From Candidatus Skiveiella danica (GTDB lineage Bacteria > Pseudomonadota > Gammaproteobacteria > Burkholderiales > Burkholderiaceae_C), in contig JADKHE010000007.1 in NCBI GenBank assembly GCA_016721925.1, positions 62,001-126,000 on the forward strand: 64,000 nucleotides of DNA, written 5' to 3'. Positions 26,923 to 35,025 of this stretch are shown here, piece by piece. The position numbers and the translations under genes were made by a program. How positions within the stretch are numbered: position 1 is the first letter of the stretch; each line of letters starts with the position of its first letter. A model generated the notes under the pieces. It was given only the letters and a program-made list of their open reading frames with translations, ran no database searches and was not told where the DNA came from.

Positions 26923-27708
26923 ATGAACGCACCCGTGCCAACGCCTGCCGTGAACGGGCCTCCTGACGCCATCGCCGAGCGGCTGCAGGCCGTGTTCGAC
27001 GCCCACGGCGGCACCGTGCGCTGGCAGGCGGTGGAGCGCATTGAAGCCCGGTTGTCTTCCGGCGGATTGGCCTTCATCTCCAAGTTCCAGGCCTCGGCCT
27101 TGAAAGGCCTGAGGGCCACGGTCTGGCCGCATGAGCCGCGCGTGGAACTGGGCGGCTTCGGCCAGCCGGGCGGGCGCGGCCTCTGGACGCCCGACGAGGT
27201 GCAGCTGGTCGATGCCGCCGGCACGGTGGTCGCACGGCGCAGCCAGCCGCGCGCGGCCCTGTTCACCTGGCCCAAGCGCCTGGGCTGGGACCGGCTCGAC
27301 ATCCTCTACTTCGCCGGCTACGCGCTGTGGAACTACCTGAGCTTTCCGCTCCTGCTGGCCCTGCCCGGTGTGCGCGTGACCGGCGTGGAGCCCGGGCGGC
27401 CCGAGGGCGTGCAGATGCTGCGCGCCGCGTTCGGGCCCCAGGTGCCTACGCACAGTGCGCAGCAGACCTTTCACGTCGATGCCGCCGGGCTGCTGCTGCG
27501 CCACGACTACACCGCCGACGTGATCGGCGGCTGGGCCACCGCGGCCAACCGCTGCCTGGCCTCGGCCGTGGTGGACGGCCTGCGCTTCTACACCCGCCGC
27601 CTCGTCACGCCACGCTTCGGCGACCACCTCGTGCTGCCGGGGCCCACGCTGGTCTGGATCGAGCTGGACGACATCCGGGTGCACGGGCGGGGCGGCGCGC
27701 AGGCCTGA
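26923..27708 (+). CDS. Conserved-looking protein of unknown function
   Basis: 261 residues, no signal peptide or clear membrane segment. Patterned regions include ERLQAVFDAHGGTVRW, a KFQASALKGLRATVWPHEPR stretch, and HDYTADVIGGWATAANRC with three hydrophobic-aromatic patches. I do not recognise the family. ATG 26923 has GGGGGA seven bases upstream. It follows cutA by 31 bases and may share its transcript. Codon use matches its neighbours, which supports it being a real gene. Confidence 0.75.
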   Translation: MNAPVPTPAVNGPPDAIAERLQAVFDAHGGTVRWQAVERIEARLSSGGLAFISKFQASALKGLRATVWPHEPRVELGGFGQPGGRGLWTPDEVQLVDAAGTVVARRSQPRAALFTWPKRLGWDRLDILYFAGYALWNYLSFPLLLALPGVRVTGVEPGRPEGVQMLRAAFGPQVPTHSAQQTFHVDAAGLLLRHDYTADVIGGWATAANRCLASAVVDGLRFYTRRLVTPRFGDHLVLPGPTLVWIELDDIRVHGRGGAQA

Positions 27709-28031
27709 GTGGGCGGCGGCCGACCTCGGTGGCCCCAGAGGCGTTCGAAGGGCCTTCAGGGCCTTATTTTCGAATCAAATTAGCGCCTTCCCATCGCCAA
27801 TGGGTCATGAGATGCTATTGATTCAGAAGTGCGCGCGAGGTGACTGCGGCGCGTAGTACTTCGTGGTCATTCCCCGGTCGCGCTGTCTTGCGGCGCGACG
27901 AAGCCTTCCCGTACTGGCATCTGCAGGCCTGGGCGTGGCAGTCGCCTTCGGCCGTGGGTCCTCGGCCGGACGCCCCCTTGGTGAAGGCGGTAACCGGGGG
28001 GTGGCTGCTATCATCAATCGACGCGGACGCG
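27709..28031 (+). other. Intergenic stretch with repeat copy 5 and the promoter region of the TPR glycosyltransferase
   Basis: About 320 bases between the unknown gene and the chosen start of the TPR protein. The first third holds repeat copy 5. The rest is GC-rich with an open frame continuous with the TPR gene, but without the character of a conserved protein, so it is treated as leader. No clear promoter boxes seen. Confidence 0.4.
27768..27826 (-). repeat. Dispersed 3'-end repeat, copy 5
   Basis: Minus-oriented copy with AATAGCATCTCATGACC and GCGATGGGAAGGCGCTAATT. CCCAT/ATGGG gives a small perfect stem. It lies 59 bases after the stop of the unknown gene. Confidence 0.65.
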
Positions 28032-30290
28032 ATGCCGCAGACCAACGCCATTACGATGCTCCGCCAGCTCCTTGCCTCTTACATCAACACGGCCAGCGCG
28101 GCCAATGCGCGCGGTGAATTCGGAACTGCGAAAGAATGGTGCGGGCATGCGCTGCAGCGTGCGCCGGACTTGCCGGAGGCCTGGTACCACCTGGGGCTGG
28201 CGAGTGCCGGGCTGAACAACCGGCCTGAGGCCGTCAAGGCCTTTGAAAAAGCCCGAACGCTCACCCTGCAGTCGGCCGATGCCCAGAACGCCATCGGCGT
28301 GCAGCTGATGGATCTGGGCGCCTATCCCGAAGCGGAAAAATGCCTGTTGCGGTCCGTCGAGCTGGCGCCTGGATACGCCTTTGCGGTTTCCAACCTGGGG
28401 AAGCTTCGGGATCGGCAGGGGCGGCTGGACGAGGCCGAAACGCATTTTCGCAAGGCCATCGAACTCCAACCCGACCTGGCGCCGCTCCATGCGAATCTTG
28501 GCGGTCTGTTGATCGCAAGGAAGGACTTTTCCGGGGCCCACGCGGCCTGCCAGCGGTCTGTCGAACTCGACCCGAACCTGCCCGACGGCTGGCGCAACCT
28601 GGGCATTGCCCTCGGGGAGCTGAAACGGTTCCCGCAGGCCGAGGCGGCCTGCCGCACGGCGATCGAGCGTGACCCGGCGGCGCCCGAGGGGTGGAGCAAT
28701 CTCGGCAACTTGCTGAGCGATGTCCGGCGGTTCGATGAGGCCGAGGCCGCTTACCGCAAGGCCCTGGCGCTCGATCCCCATTCGGCGGAGACCTGGAGCA
28801 ATCTCGGCAACGCGTTGAGCGAGATGAAGCAGTTCGAGGCGGCCACCGAGTGTTTTCAGAAATGCCGCGACCTCAACCCGAACCTGGACTATTCCCTGGG
28901 CAACCAGATCGCGGCCCGCATGCGGGTCTGCGACTGGAGCGACCACGCGTCCGAGATGTCGGACCTGATGGATGCGATTCGTGGCGGGAGCAAGGCAGCG
29001 AAGCCCTTCGACGTGCTGGCACTGACGACGGATCCGGCCGTTCAGCGCCAGGCGGCGGAGATCTGGTGCCGAGACCGCTGGCCGGATGGCAATATTCCTG
29101 CGGCGACGGGCGGCAAGCCCGCCGGAGACCGGATCACCCTGGGCTATTTTTCAGCCGACTTTTTCGACCACGCGACGGCCCAGCTGATGGTCCATTTTTT
29201 CGAGCGGCAGGACCGGTCGCGCTTTGAGTTGATCGCCTTCTCCTTCGGGCCGGACCGCCACGATGCAATGACCGAGCGACTTTCCAGGGTGTTTGACCAG
29301 TCCATCGATGTGCGGTCGATGTCCGATGCCGAGGTGGCGCAGCTGGCCCATCGGCTCGGCGTGGACATTGCAGTCGATCTCAAAGGCTATACGCAGGACA
29401 GTCGCCCGGGCATCTTCGCGCACAGGGCCGCGCCCGTGCAGGTGAGTTATCTGGGTTATCCGGGCACCATGGGCGCCGGGTGGATGGATTACCTGATCGC
29501 CGACGAATGCCTGATCCCCCAGACCAGCCGCTGCCATTACACCGAGAAGATCGTCTACCTGCCGGACAGCTACCAGGTCAACGACGGGGGCCGCCGGATC
29601 GCGGAGACGGTCTTCACGCGCAGCGACATGGGCCTGCCGGAGACCGGGTTTGTGTTCTGCTGCTTCAACAACAACTACAAGATCACGCCGCAGACGTTTG
29701 ACGGGTGGATGCGCATCCTCGGCCAGGTCGAGGGCAGCGTGCTCTGGCTGCTGGAGGACAACTCCGCCGCATCGGCGCATCTGCGTGCCGAAGCCGAGCG
29801 CCGGCGTATCGGGCGCGATCGGCTGGTTTTTTCCCGGCGCCTGCCCGCCGCCGAGCACCTGGCGCGGCACCGGCTGGCCGATCTGTGCCTGGACACGCTG
29901 CCCTACAACGCCCACACGACGGCGAGCGACGCGCTGTGGGCCGGGCTGCCGGTGCTGACCTGCAGTGGGCTGTCGTTTGCGAGCCGGGTTGCGGCCAGCC
30001 TGCTCCATGCCGTCGGACTGCCTGAACTCGTCACCGATCGGCAGGACGATTTTGAGCGGCTGGCGGTGGAGCTGGCCACCCAGCCGGCGCGCCTGGCTTC
30101 CGTCAAGGACAAGCTGGCGCGCAACCGCCTGTCCATGCCCCTGTTCGATACCGGGTTGTTCACCCGCCACCTCGAAGACGCTTTTGTTGCAATGGTCGAG
30201 CGCCACCGCAGCGGCCTTGCGCCCGACCATCTGCATGTTCCGCGCGGGTTGGTGGCACCCTTGACGACGACTTCGGCAAGCGCGGGCTGA
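28032..30290 (+). CDS. TPR-repeat O-linked N-acetylglucosamine transferase (SPINDLY/OGT type)
   Basis: About 752 residues from ATG 28032 (MPQTNAITMLRQLL). The first 300 residues hold roughly eight tetratricopeptide repeats, for example LGKLRDRQGRLDEAETHFRK and LGNLLSDVRRFDEAEAAYRK. The C-terminal half is glycosyltransferase family 41: YFSADFFDHATAQLM, VDLKGYTQDSRPGIFAHRAA, QVSYLGYPGTMGAGWMDYLI, YLPDSYQVND and LDTLPYNAHTTASDALWAGL. It should transfer a sugar to protein side chains in the cytoplasm; bacterial targets are usually unknown. The start is uncertain because the frame is open for another 64 codons upstream. Confidence 0.88.
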   Translation: MPQTNAITMLRQLLASYINTASAANARGEFGTAKEWCGHALQRAPDLPEAWYHLGLASAGLNNRPEAVKAFEKARTLTLQSADAQNAIGVQLMDLGAYPEAEKCLLRSVELAPGYAFAVSNLGKLRDRQGRLDEAETHFRKAIELQPDLAPLHANLGGLLIARKDFSGAHAACQRSVELDPNLPDGWRNLGIALGELKRFPQAEAACRTAIERDPAAPEGWSNLGNLLSDVRRFDEAEAAYRKALALDPHSAETWSNLGNALSEMKQFEAATECFQKCRDLNPNLDYSLGNQIAARMRVCDWSDHASEMSDLMDAIRGGSKAAKPFDVLALTTDPAVQRQAAEIWCRDRWPDGNIPAATGGKPAGDRITLGYFSADFFDHATAQLMVHFFERQDRSRFELIAFSFGPDRHDAMTERLSRVFDQSIDVRSMSDAEVAQLAHRLGVDIAVDLKGYTQDSRPGIFAHRAAPVQVSYLGYPGTMGAGWMDYLIADECLIPQTSRCHYTEKIVYLPDSYQVNDGGRRIAETVFTRSDMGLPETGFVFCCFNNNYKITPQTFDGWMRILGQVEGSVLWLLEDNSAASAHLRAEAERRRIGRDRLVFSRRLPAAEHLARHRLADLCLDTLPYNAHTTASDALWAGLPVLTCSGLSFASRVAASLLHAVGLPELVTDRQDDFERLAVELATQPARLASVKDKLARNRLSMPLFDTGLFTRHLEDAFVAMVERHRSGLAPDHLHVPRGLVAPLTTTSASAG

Positions 30291-30313
30291 ATGGCGGCCG
30301 TCACGGCTGGCGC

Positions 30314-30803
30314 TCACATCGCCCAGATCCGCGGCCGCGTCGGTGGCAGTTGCCAGAAATGGGCGCGCCAGGCCCCGCGCACGCGCTGCATGAGGTCCAT
30401 GGCGGGCTCCACCAGGGGCGCCAGCGCGCGCACGATGACCACCCGGCCATTGGGGCTGGTGGCGCCGGCCGTGGCGGCCAGGGGATGGGCGTCGATCACT
30501 TCGCGCGCGGCGTCCAGCGCGCCCTGGCGGTCCTCGCGCCCCAGCGGACTGCCGGCGACGAAGAACACCGAGGCCAGGCAGCGGTGGCCGGCCAGGCCCA
30601 GCGGGCTGTCGAGCAGGCGCGTGTCGGCGGCGTCGATCAGGCCGCGCTCCAGCCACAGGCCGGGCACTTCGAGGTGCTGCTGGAACTGCCCGCGGGCAAA
30701 CGGCAGGCTGGCGCCGGGCAGGCCCAGCGCGGTGACGTCCCAGCCGAGCAGCCCGGCGCCGGGGGCCAGGTGCATCGTGAGGCGGTTCTCGGCCTGGCAG
30801 GCG
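30314..30803 (-). pseudogene. ureD: Urease accessory protein UreD, C-terminal fragment
   Basis: About 163 residues, roughly the last 60 per cent of UreD, which helps load nickel into urease. Clear family sequence runs from CQAENRLTMHLAPGAGLLGW through PGLWLERGLIDAADTRLLDS and AGHRCLASVFFVAGSPLG to HPLAATAGATSP and the end HFWQLPPTRPRIWAM. The N-terminal part is replaced by a 420-base block without A or T, so the truncation is likely an assembly fault. No ureA, ureB or ureC gene follows on the minus strand; a converging glycosyltransferase gene does. So this ureD is either an orphan or wrongly joined. Confidence 0.82.
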
Positions 30804-31219
30804 GGGGGCCGCGGGGGCGCCCGGGGCGCGCGCCCGGGGCGCGGGCCGGCCGGGGGGGGGGCGGGCGCGCCCGGCGCGGGGGGCGGGGGGGGGGGGGCGC
30901 GGGGCGGGGGGGGGGGGGGGGCGGGGCGGGGCCGGGGGCGGGGGGGGGGGGCCGCGCGCGGGCGCCGCCGCCCCCGCGCGGGGGGGGGGGGGCCCCGGGG
31001 GCGGGCGGGCGGCCCGGGGGCCGGGGGGGGGGGCGGGGGGGGGGCCGGGGGGGGGGGGGGGGGCGCGGGCGCGGCCCCCGGGGGCCGGCGCCGGCGGGGG
31101 GGCGGGGGGCGGGGGGGGGCGGCGGGGGGGGGGGGGGGGGCGGCGGGCGCCCCCCGGCCGGGGGCGGCGCCCGCGGGGGGGGGGCGGCGCGGGGCGGGGG
31201 GGGGGGGGGGGGGGGCCGG
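30800..31219. other. 420-base block with no A or T; probable assembly or sequencing artefact
   Basis: From just after the A at 30799 to the T at 31220 the sequence is made only of G and C, dominated on the plus strand by long G runs of up to about 25. It interrupts ureD on one side and a Crp/Fnr gene on the other. It has no codon structure, no repeat unit and no inverted ends. G-runs of this kind are typical of failing base calls. Proline-rich frames through it should be ignored. Confidence 0.85.
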
Positions 31220-31745
31220 TGCACGGTTCTCGACCGCCACTTGGGGAGGCCCTCCTGCAGGCGACCCGCCCCTGGTGATCCTCGCGCCGCACGCCGAGCA
31301 GGTTCGCGATCATTTCCTGGGTGATCTCCAGTTTGTCTTCATGCAGGCGATCACGCTCTCGCCAGCCGAGCGGTCAGGGTGGGTGCTGGTTGCAAACCGC
31401 GTTGGGAGGTCTGGCAGATCAGCGCCGGGGCAAGGCCAGGTGCTGCAACTGGCCCCAGGGCGACTCCCTTTGATCTGGCGGGCCGGTAGCCCGGCCGCTT
31501 TGCACTCGGTGCTGGCATGCCCCCCCGGGGCCCCCCCCCCCCTCCCCACCAGCGCAATTTCACGGACGGCCGTCTTCCAGCACGTAACAGCGAGCGCAGA
31601 GACCGGAAAGTAGGAAATCATGATCACCCGACTCCACAAGGTCCAGCCCAAGGCATGTCGCCGCCTCAGGCGGGTAGAAGCTTCGCAGGATGCGCAGCGG
31701 GTTTTGCGTCGGATCGGGTGGTGACGCCTTGTCTGTCTTGGACAT
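31220..31745 (-). pseudogene. Crp/Fnr-type regulator broken by several indels (or low-quality sequence)
   Basis: Pieces of one Crp/Fnr-family protein are found in order but in different frames: start MSKTDKASPPDPTQN at 31745 with AGGA upstream, then YFPVSAL, YVLEDG, REIALVG, ALICQTSQ, and finally LEITQEMIANLLGVRRE (about 31285-31335), the helix-turn-helix. Each switch needs a one- or two-base correction, and a C-run at 31517-31546 looks unreliable. The C-terminus runs into the GC-only block. The intact protein would be a cyclic-nucleotide-type effector domain plus DNA-binding domain. Whether the breaks are real cannot be decided here. Confidence 0.6.
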
Positions 31746-32074
31746 GGGAATATTCCTGAATGGTTGCCGTCGGCGGGCCGGTTGCGCAAGCTGGGCAGAC
31801 GGGCGCCTTTCTTGGCCCAGGTCATGGAAACCTTCCGGGCCGGCCGCGAATCTGCGGGCGGGGTGGTGAAGAGGGAGTTGCCTGAAAGGGAAGACTGAAC
31901 TTCCGAGGCGGGGCGCTGGCCGGCGTGAGGGGCGACGCCTCAGCCTTGGCTGCCCGAGCAGACTTTCAATGACTCCTGCAGAGGCACAACCTTTGGGGTC
32001 CTCGAGCGTGCGCGGGCCCCTTTCGTTCAAGACTTGAAGGCATAGGCCCGTCCGCCCAAAGCAATAATAGGCAC
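31746..32074. other. Intergenic region of about 330 bases
   Basis: Divergent region between the broken Crp/Fnr gene and the next plus-strand gene. It should contain both promoters. I see no conserved protein in any frame, no strong hairpin with T tract and no copy of the dispersed repeat. Given the poor sequence just to the left, absence of features is weak evidence. Confidence 0.4.
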
Positions 32075-33391
32075 ATGAACACACCGATTTCTTTGCGCGA
32101 CCTTCCGCAACACAACCTCTTTCGTCCGGGCGACGTGTTCGTCCTGTTTGGTGAACTGTTTGGCCGGGGCTATGCCAATGGCCTGGTGAACGAAGCCCGC
32201 AAGGCCGGCATGACCATCGTCGGCATCACCGTCGGGCGGCGCGACGAGGCCCATGCGCTGCGCCCGCTGAACGACGAGGAACTGGCCCAGGCTGAAAGCG
32301 CACTGGGCGGCACGATCATCAACGTGCCGCTGATGGCGGGTTTTGACCTCGATGCACCGGCGGGCACGCCCAATCCCACCGAGATGCTGGGCAAGCTGAC
32401 GCTCAAGACCTGGACCGAGGACACGCTCGACTGGGCGCACATCGAGCAATGCCGCTCCGTGGGCGTGAAGCGCTTCACCGATTCGCTGGCGCAGGTCATG
32501 GCGCGGCTCGACGGCATGATCCCCGCGGGTGCCAACGTGTTCTTTGCGCACACGATGGCCGGTGGCATTCCGAAGGCCAAGGTCTTCCTGGCCATTGCCA
32601 ACCGCGTGTACAAGGGGCGCGGCGAGCGTTTCATGTCGTCGCAGACGCTGCTGGACAGCGACCTGGGCAAGCTGATCCTGAAGAACTTCGACGAGGTGTC
32701 GGCCAATACCTTTCAGCACCTGATCGACGCCAGCGCGGCCATCCGTGCGCGCGTGCAGGCTGCGGGTGGCGAGGTGCGCTATTCGGCCTATGGCTACCAC
32801 GGCACCGAGATCCTCATCGGGGGCCAGTACACCTGGCAGACCTACACCAACTACACCCAGGGCCTGGCCAAGATGCGGCTGGAGCGCATTGCGCAGGCGG
32901 CGTGGGCAAAGGGCATCAAGGCCACGGTCTACAACTGCCCGGAGATCCGCACCAACTCCTCCGACATCTTTGCCGGTGTCGAGCTGCCGCTGGTGGGCCT
33001 GCTGAGTGCGCTGAAGAAAGAAAACGGCGGCGCCTGGGCGCAGGCCCAATGGCAGGCCTGCGGTGCGTTGCTGGCCGACGGCATCACCGTGGACGCCATG
33101 CTGGCGAAGGTGGAAGCCTTCCACACCAGTGACGTGATGCGACCCTTCCGCAACTTCGCCGCCTGGCCCATGCCCAACAGCGCGGATCAGGCCGACCTGA
33201 CCATCGGCACTTCGGACGAGGTGCAGAAGATGCACAAGGACCCCAAGGCCCTGGTCACGGACCTGCTCAGTGCCCTGGTGATCGAGGCCACCGGGCCCCT
33301 GATGTTTCTGGAGTCTTCAGCCCCGAGCGGGCCGGTACTCTGGCTGAACCACGACATCATTGCCCGGCAGTTGAACCAGCTTCACGCCTGA
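32075..33391 (+). CDS. Conserved protein of unknown function, possibly FabMG-type enoyl reductase family
   Basis: 438 residues, cytoplasmic, good codon structure. Near the start LFGELFGRGYANGLVNEARK followed by GMTIVGITVGRRDE resembles a nucleotide-binding beta-alpha-beta unit; later AHTMAGGIPKAKVFLAIAN, SAYGYHGTEILIGGQYTWQT and YNCPEIRTNSSDIFAGVELP are well-ordered stretches that look conserved. From memory, proteins of this length are sometimes annotated as FabMG-type enoyl-ACP reductases; I cannot verify this. Its 3' end overlaps the converging HTH gene by ten bases. Treat the function as open. Confidence 0.8.
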   Translation: MNTPISLRDLPQHNLFRPGDVFVLFGELFGRGYANGLVNEARKAGMTIVGITVGRRDEAHALRPLNDEELAQAESALGGTIINVPLMAGFDLDAPAGTPNPTEMLGKLTLKTWTEDTLDWAHIEQCRSVGVKRFTDSLAQVMARLDGMIPAGANVFFAHTMAGGIPKAKVFLAIANRVYKGRGERFMSSQTLLDSDLGKLILKNFDEVSANTFQHLIDASAAIRARVQAAGGEVRYSAYGYHGTEILIGGQYTWQTYTNYTQGLAKMRLERIAQAAWAKGIKATVYNCPEIRTNSSDIFAGVELPLVGLLSALKKENGGAWAQAQWQACGALLADGITVDAMLAKVEAFHTSDVMRPFRNFAAWPMPNSADQADLTIGTSDEVQKMHKDPKALVTDLLSALVIEATGPLMFLESSAPSGPVLWLNHDIIARQLNQLHA

Positions 33392-33681
33392 GATTCGGGT
33401 CGGTCCGCCTTCGGGGCCGATCGCGGGCTCAGCTGGTAATCCGGGTGGGTGCCCGTCAGCAGCAGAAACATCGCGAACACCGGGCCCTGCATGTTCCGGT
33501 CGCCGCTGGGGCTTTCCATCGCTTGCCAGGTGCGCGACTGCAGCCCGCCACGGCTGCCTGCCTGGACCGAATAGCCCATCAGCTCGGCCGCCTGGACCTG
33601 GCTCAAGCCGGCGGCCAGTCGTGCCGCCTTGAGTTCCTCGCCGCTGGGGGATGGCATGTCGAGCGGAGTGAAGGTGGGCAT
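33382..33681 (-). CDS. Small helix-turn-helix (XRE-like) protein
   Basis: 99 residues. Residues about 15-35, ELKAARLAAGLSQVQAAELM, are the first two helices of an XRE-type DNA-binding domain, with the usual AGLSQ turn. The rest (SRTWQAMESPSGDRNMQGPV and LLLTGTHPDYQL) is consistent with the end of that domain. It overlaps the 3' end of the preceding plus-strand gene by ten bases. Target unknown. Confidence 0.72.
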   Translation of the reverse strand: MPTFTPLDMPSPSGEELKAARLAAGLSQVQAAELMGYSVQAGSRGGLQSRTWQAMESPSGDRNMQGPVFAMFLLLTGTHPDYQLSPRSAPKADRPESQA

Positions 33682-33711
33682 GGAGGTGCTGTGGCAGCGG
33701 GTTTTTGTTCA

Positions 33712-33765
33712 ATTTCTATAGCAAACAATGACCATTCCAAGCTGGGAAGGAGTTGTTTTGACTAT
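33712..33765 (+). repeat. Dispersed 3'-end repeat, copy 6
   Basis: Plus-oriented copy: TATAGCAAACAATGACC, then AGCTGGGAAGGAGTTGTTTT. It lies between the start of the HTH gene and the stop of the deaminase gene, overlapping the final codons of the latter by a few bases at most. Confidence 0.7.
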
Positions 33766-34235
33766 GATTTCCAGAAATCCAGGTGCAGCGCGGCGATTTC
33801 GGGCTCCACCTCGGGCACGGGGCCGATGACTTCGATGGTCTTCTGCCCCGCGGCGAACACGCTGCGGCAGGGCAGGTCCAGCGTCGGGTTCTCGCCGTGG
33901 TTGCCGGTGAGGTCCAGCAGGCGTCGTTCGGTCATGCCGTAGACCAGCCGGCCGATGTTCGCCCAGTACTGCGTGCCGGCGCACATCGCGCAGGGCTCCA
34001 CGGTCGTGACCAGCGTGCATTGCGCGAGATAGTCGGGCGTGAAGTTGGTGGCCGCCGTGCGCGCCAGTGTCGATTCCGCGTGGTTCACCGTGTCCACGTT
34101 GCCCTGCTCGGCCAGCACCGTCTCGCCGTCGGGCGCGACCAGCAGGGCGCCGAACGGGTGGCGTCCCAGCGTCAGGGCCCGGCGCGCGACCTCGTTGGCG
34201 CGGCGCAGCTGGCGGACGACCTGTTCGAGGGTCAT
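33762..34235 (-). CDS. Nucleoside/nucleobase deaminase
   Basis: 157 residues of the cytidine/guanine deaminase fold. Zinc ligands are the histidine in VNHAESTLAR (with catalytic glutamate, near residue 52) and the two cysteines in VEPCAMCAGTQYW (near residue 82). HPFGALLVAPDG is the usual start of the core. It would hydrolytically deaminate a purine or pyrimidine base. ATG 34235 lies seven bases after the ABC permease stop codon, so it is the last gene of the transporter operon; the imported compound is probably its substrate. Exact base not readable. Confidence 0.87.
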   Translation of the reverse strand: MTLEQVVRQLRRANEVARRALTLGRHPFGALLVAPDGETVLAEQGNVDTVNHAESTLARTAATNFTPDYLAQCTLVTTVEPCAMCAGTQYWANIGRLVYGMTERRLLDLTGNHGENPTLDLPCRSVFAAGQKTIEVIGPVPEVEPEIAALHLDFWKS

Positions 34236-34242
34236 TCCAGGT

Positions 34243-35010
34243 CTAGTGATTCTGCGAGCCGCGGTGCGCCCAGGCGGTGGTGTGCTTTTCGATGAAACTG
34301 AACAGTTCGTACATCGCCATCGCCATGGCCCCCACCACCAGCAGGCCGGCAAAGGCCAGGCCCATCTGCATGGCGGAGCCCGCCGAGATCAGCAGGTAGC
34401 CGATGCCTTCGTTGGCCGCGGTCATTTCCGACACCGTGGTGCCAACGAACGCCAGCGTGATGGCGACCTTGAGCGAGCCGTAGAAGTACGGCATGGAGCG
34501 CGGCAGGCCCACCTTGACCAGCACGTCCCAGCGCTTCGCACCGAGTACGCGCAGCACGTCCTCCAGTTCGGGCTCCAGCGTGGCCAGGCCGGTGGCGATG
34601 TTCACCATGATCGGGAAGAAACTGATCAGGAAGGCGGTCAGGATGGCCGGGCCCACGCCGATGCCGAACCAGACGACCAGAATGGGCACGAAGGCCGCCT
34701 TGGGCAGGGCGTTGAAGCCGGTCATCAGCGGGTAAACGGCCGCGTAGGCCAGGCGCGAGCTGCCAATCATGAAGCCCAGCAGCACGCCGACGACGATGGC
34801 GATGCCAAAGCCCACCATCGTGACCCAGAAGGTGCGCCAGGCGTGGCCGGCAATGAGGCCGCGGTATTCGATGAACTGGTTCCAGATGCGGGCCGGGCTC
34901 GGGAAGATGAACTCCGAGACGTTGAAGGCCGAACAGATGATCTGCCACAGCGCGATCACGGCCACCAGCAGCAGCCAGGGCGACCAGCGTTCGACTTGTT
35001 TCATGTTCAT
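34243..35010 (-). CDS. ABC transporter permease (SsuC/TauC type)
   Basis: 255 residues with about six membrane segments, belonging to the permease family of nitrate/sulfonate/pyrimidine-precursor importers. The loop that contacts the ATPase, VLGAKRWDVLVKVGLPRSMP (near residue 155), has the EAA-type pattern. It sits between the ATPase gene (15 bases away) and the deaminase gene. Works with the NMT1-type binding protein and ATPase of this operon. Confidence 0.92.
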   Translation of the reverse strand: MNMKQVERWSPWLLLVAVIALWQIICSAFNVSEFIFPSPARIWNQFIEYRGLIAGHAWRTFWVTMVGFGIAIVVGVLLGFMIGSSRLAYAAVYPLMTGFNALPKAAFVPILVVWFGIGVGPAILTAFLISFFPIMVNIATGLATLEPELEDVLRVLGAKRWDVLVKVGLPRSMPYFYGSLKVAITLAFVGTTVSEMTAANEGIGYLLISAGSAMQMGLAFAGLLVVGAMAMAMYELFSFIEKHTTAWAHRGSQNH

Positions 35011-35025
35011 GGCGCGGTCCCTGCC

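Noticed and set aside
30314..30803. A urease operon
   Set aside because: Only the C-terminal part of ureD is present; no structural urease gene is found on either side.
30800..31219. Reading the G-rich block as a G-quadruplex array, telomere-like repeat or insertion element
   Set aside because: No repeat unit, no inverted ends, no transposase, and A/T are completely absent; artefact is the simplest explanation.
29151..31313. 720-codon proline-rich minus frame spanning the GC-only block
   Set aside because: The proline/arginine/alanine tracts come from the G-run block; the only meaningful parts are the ureD tail and the Crp/Fnr helix-turn-helix, which are annotated separately.
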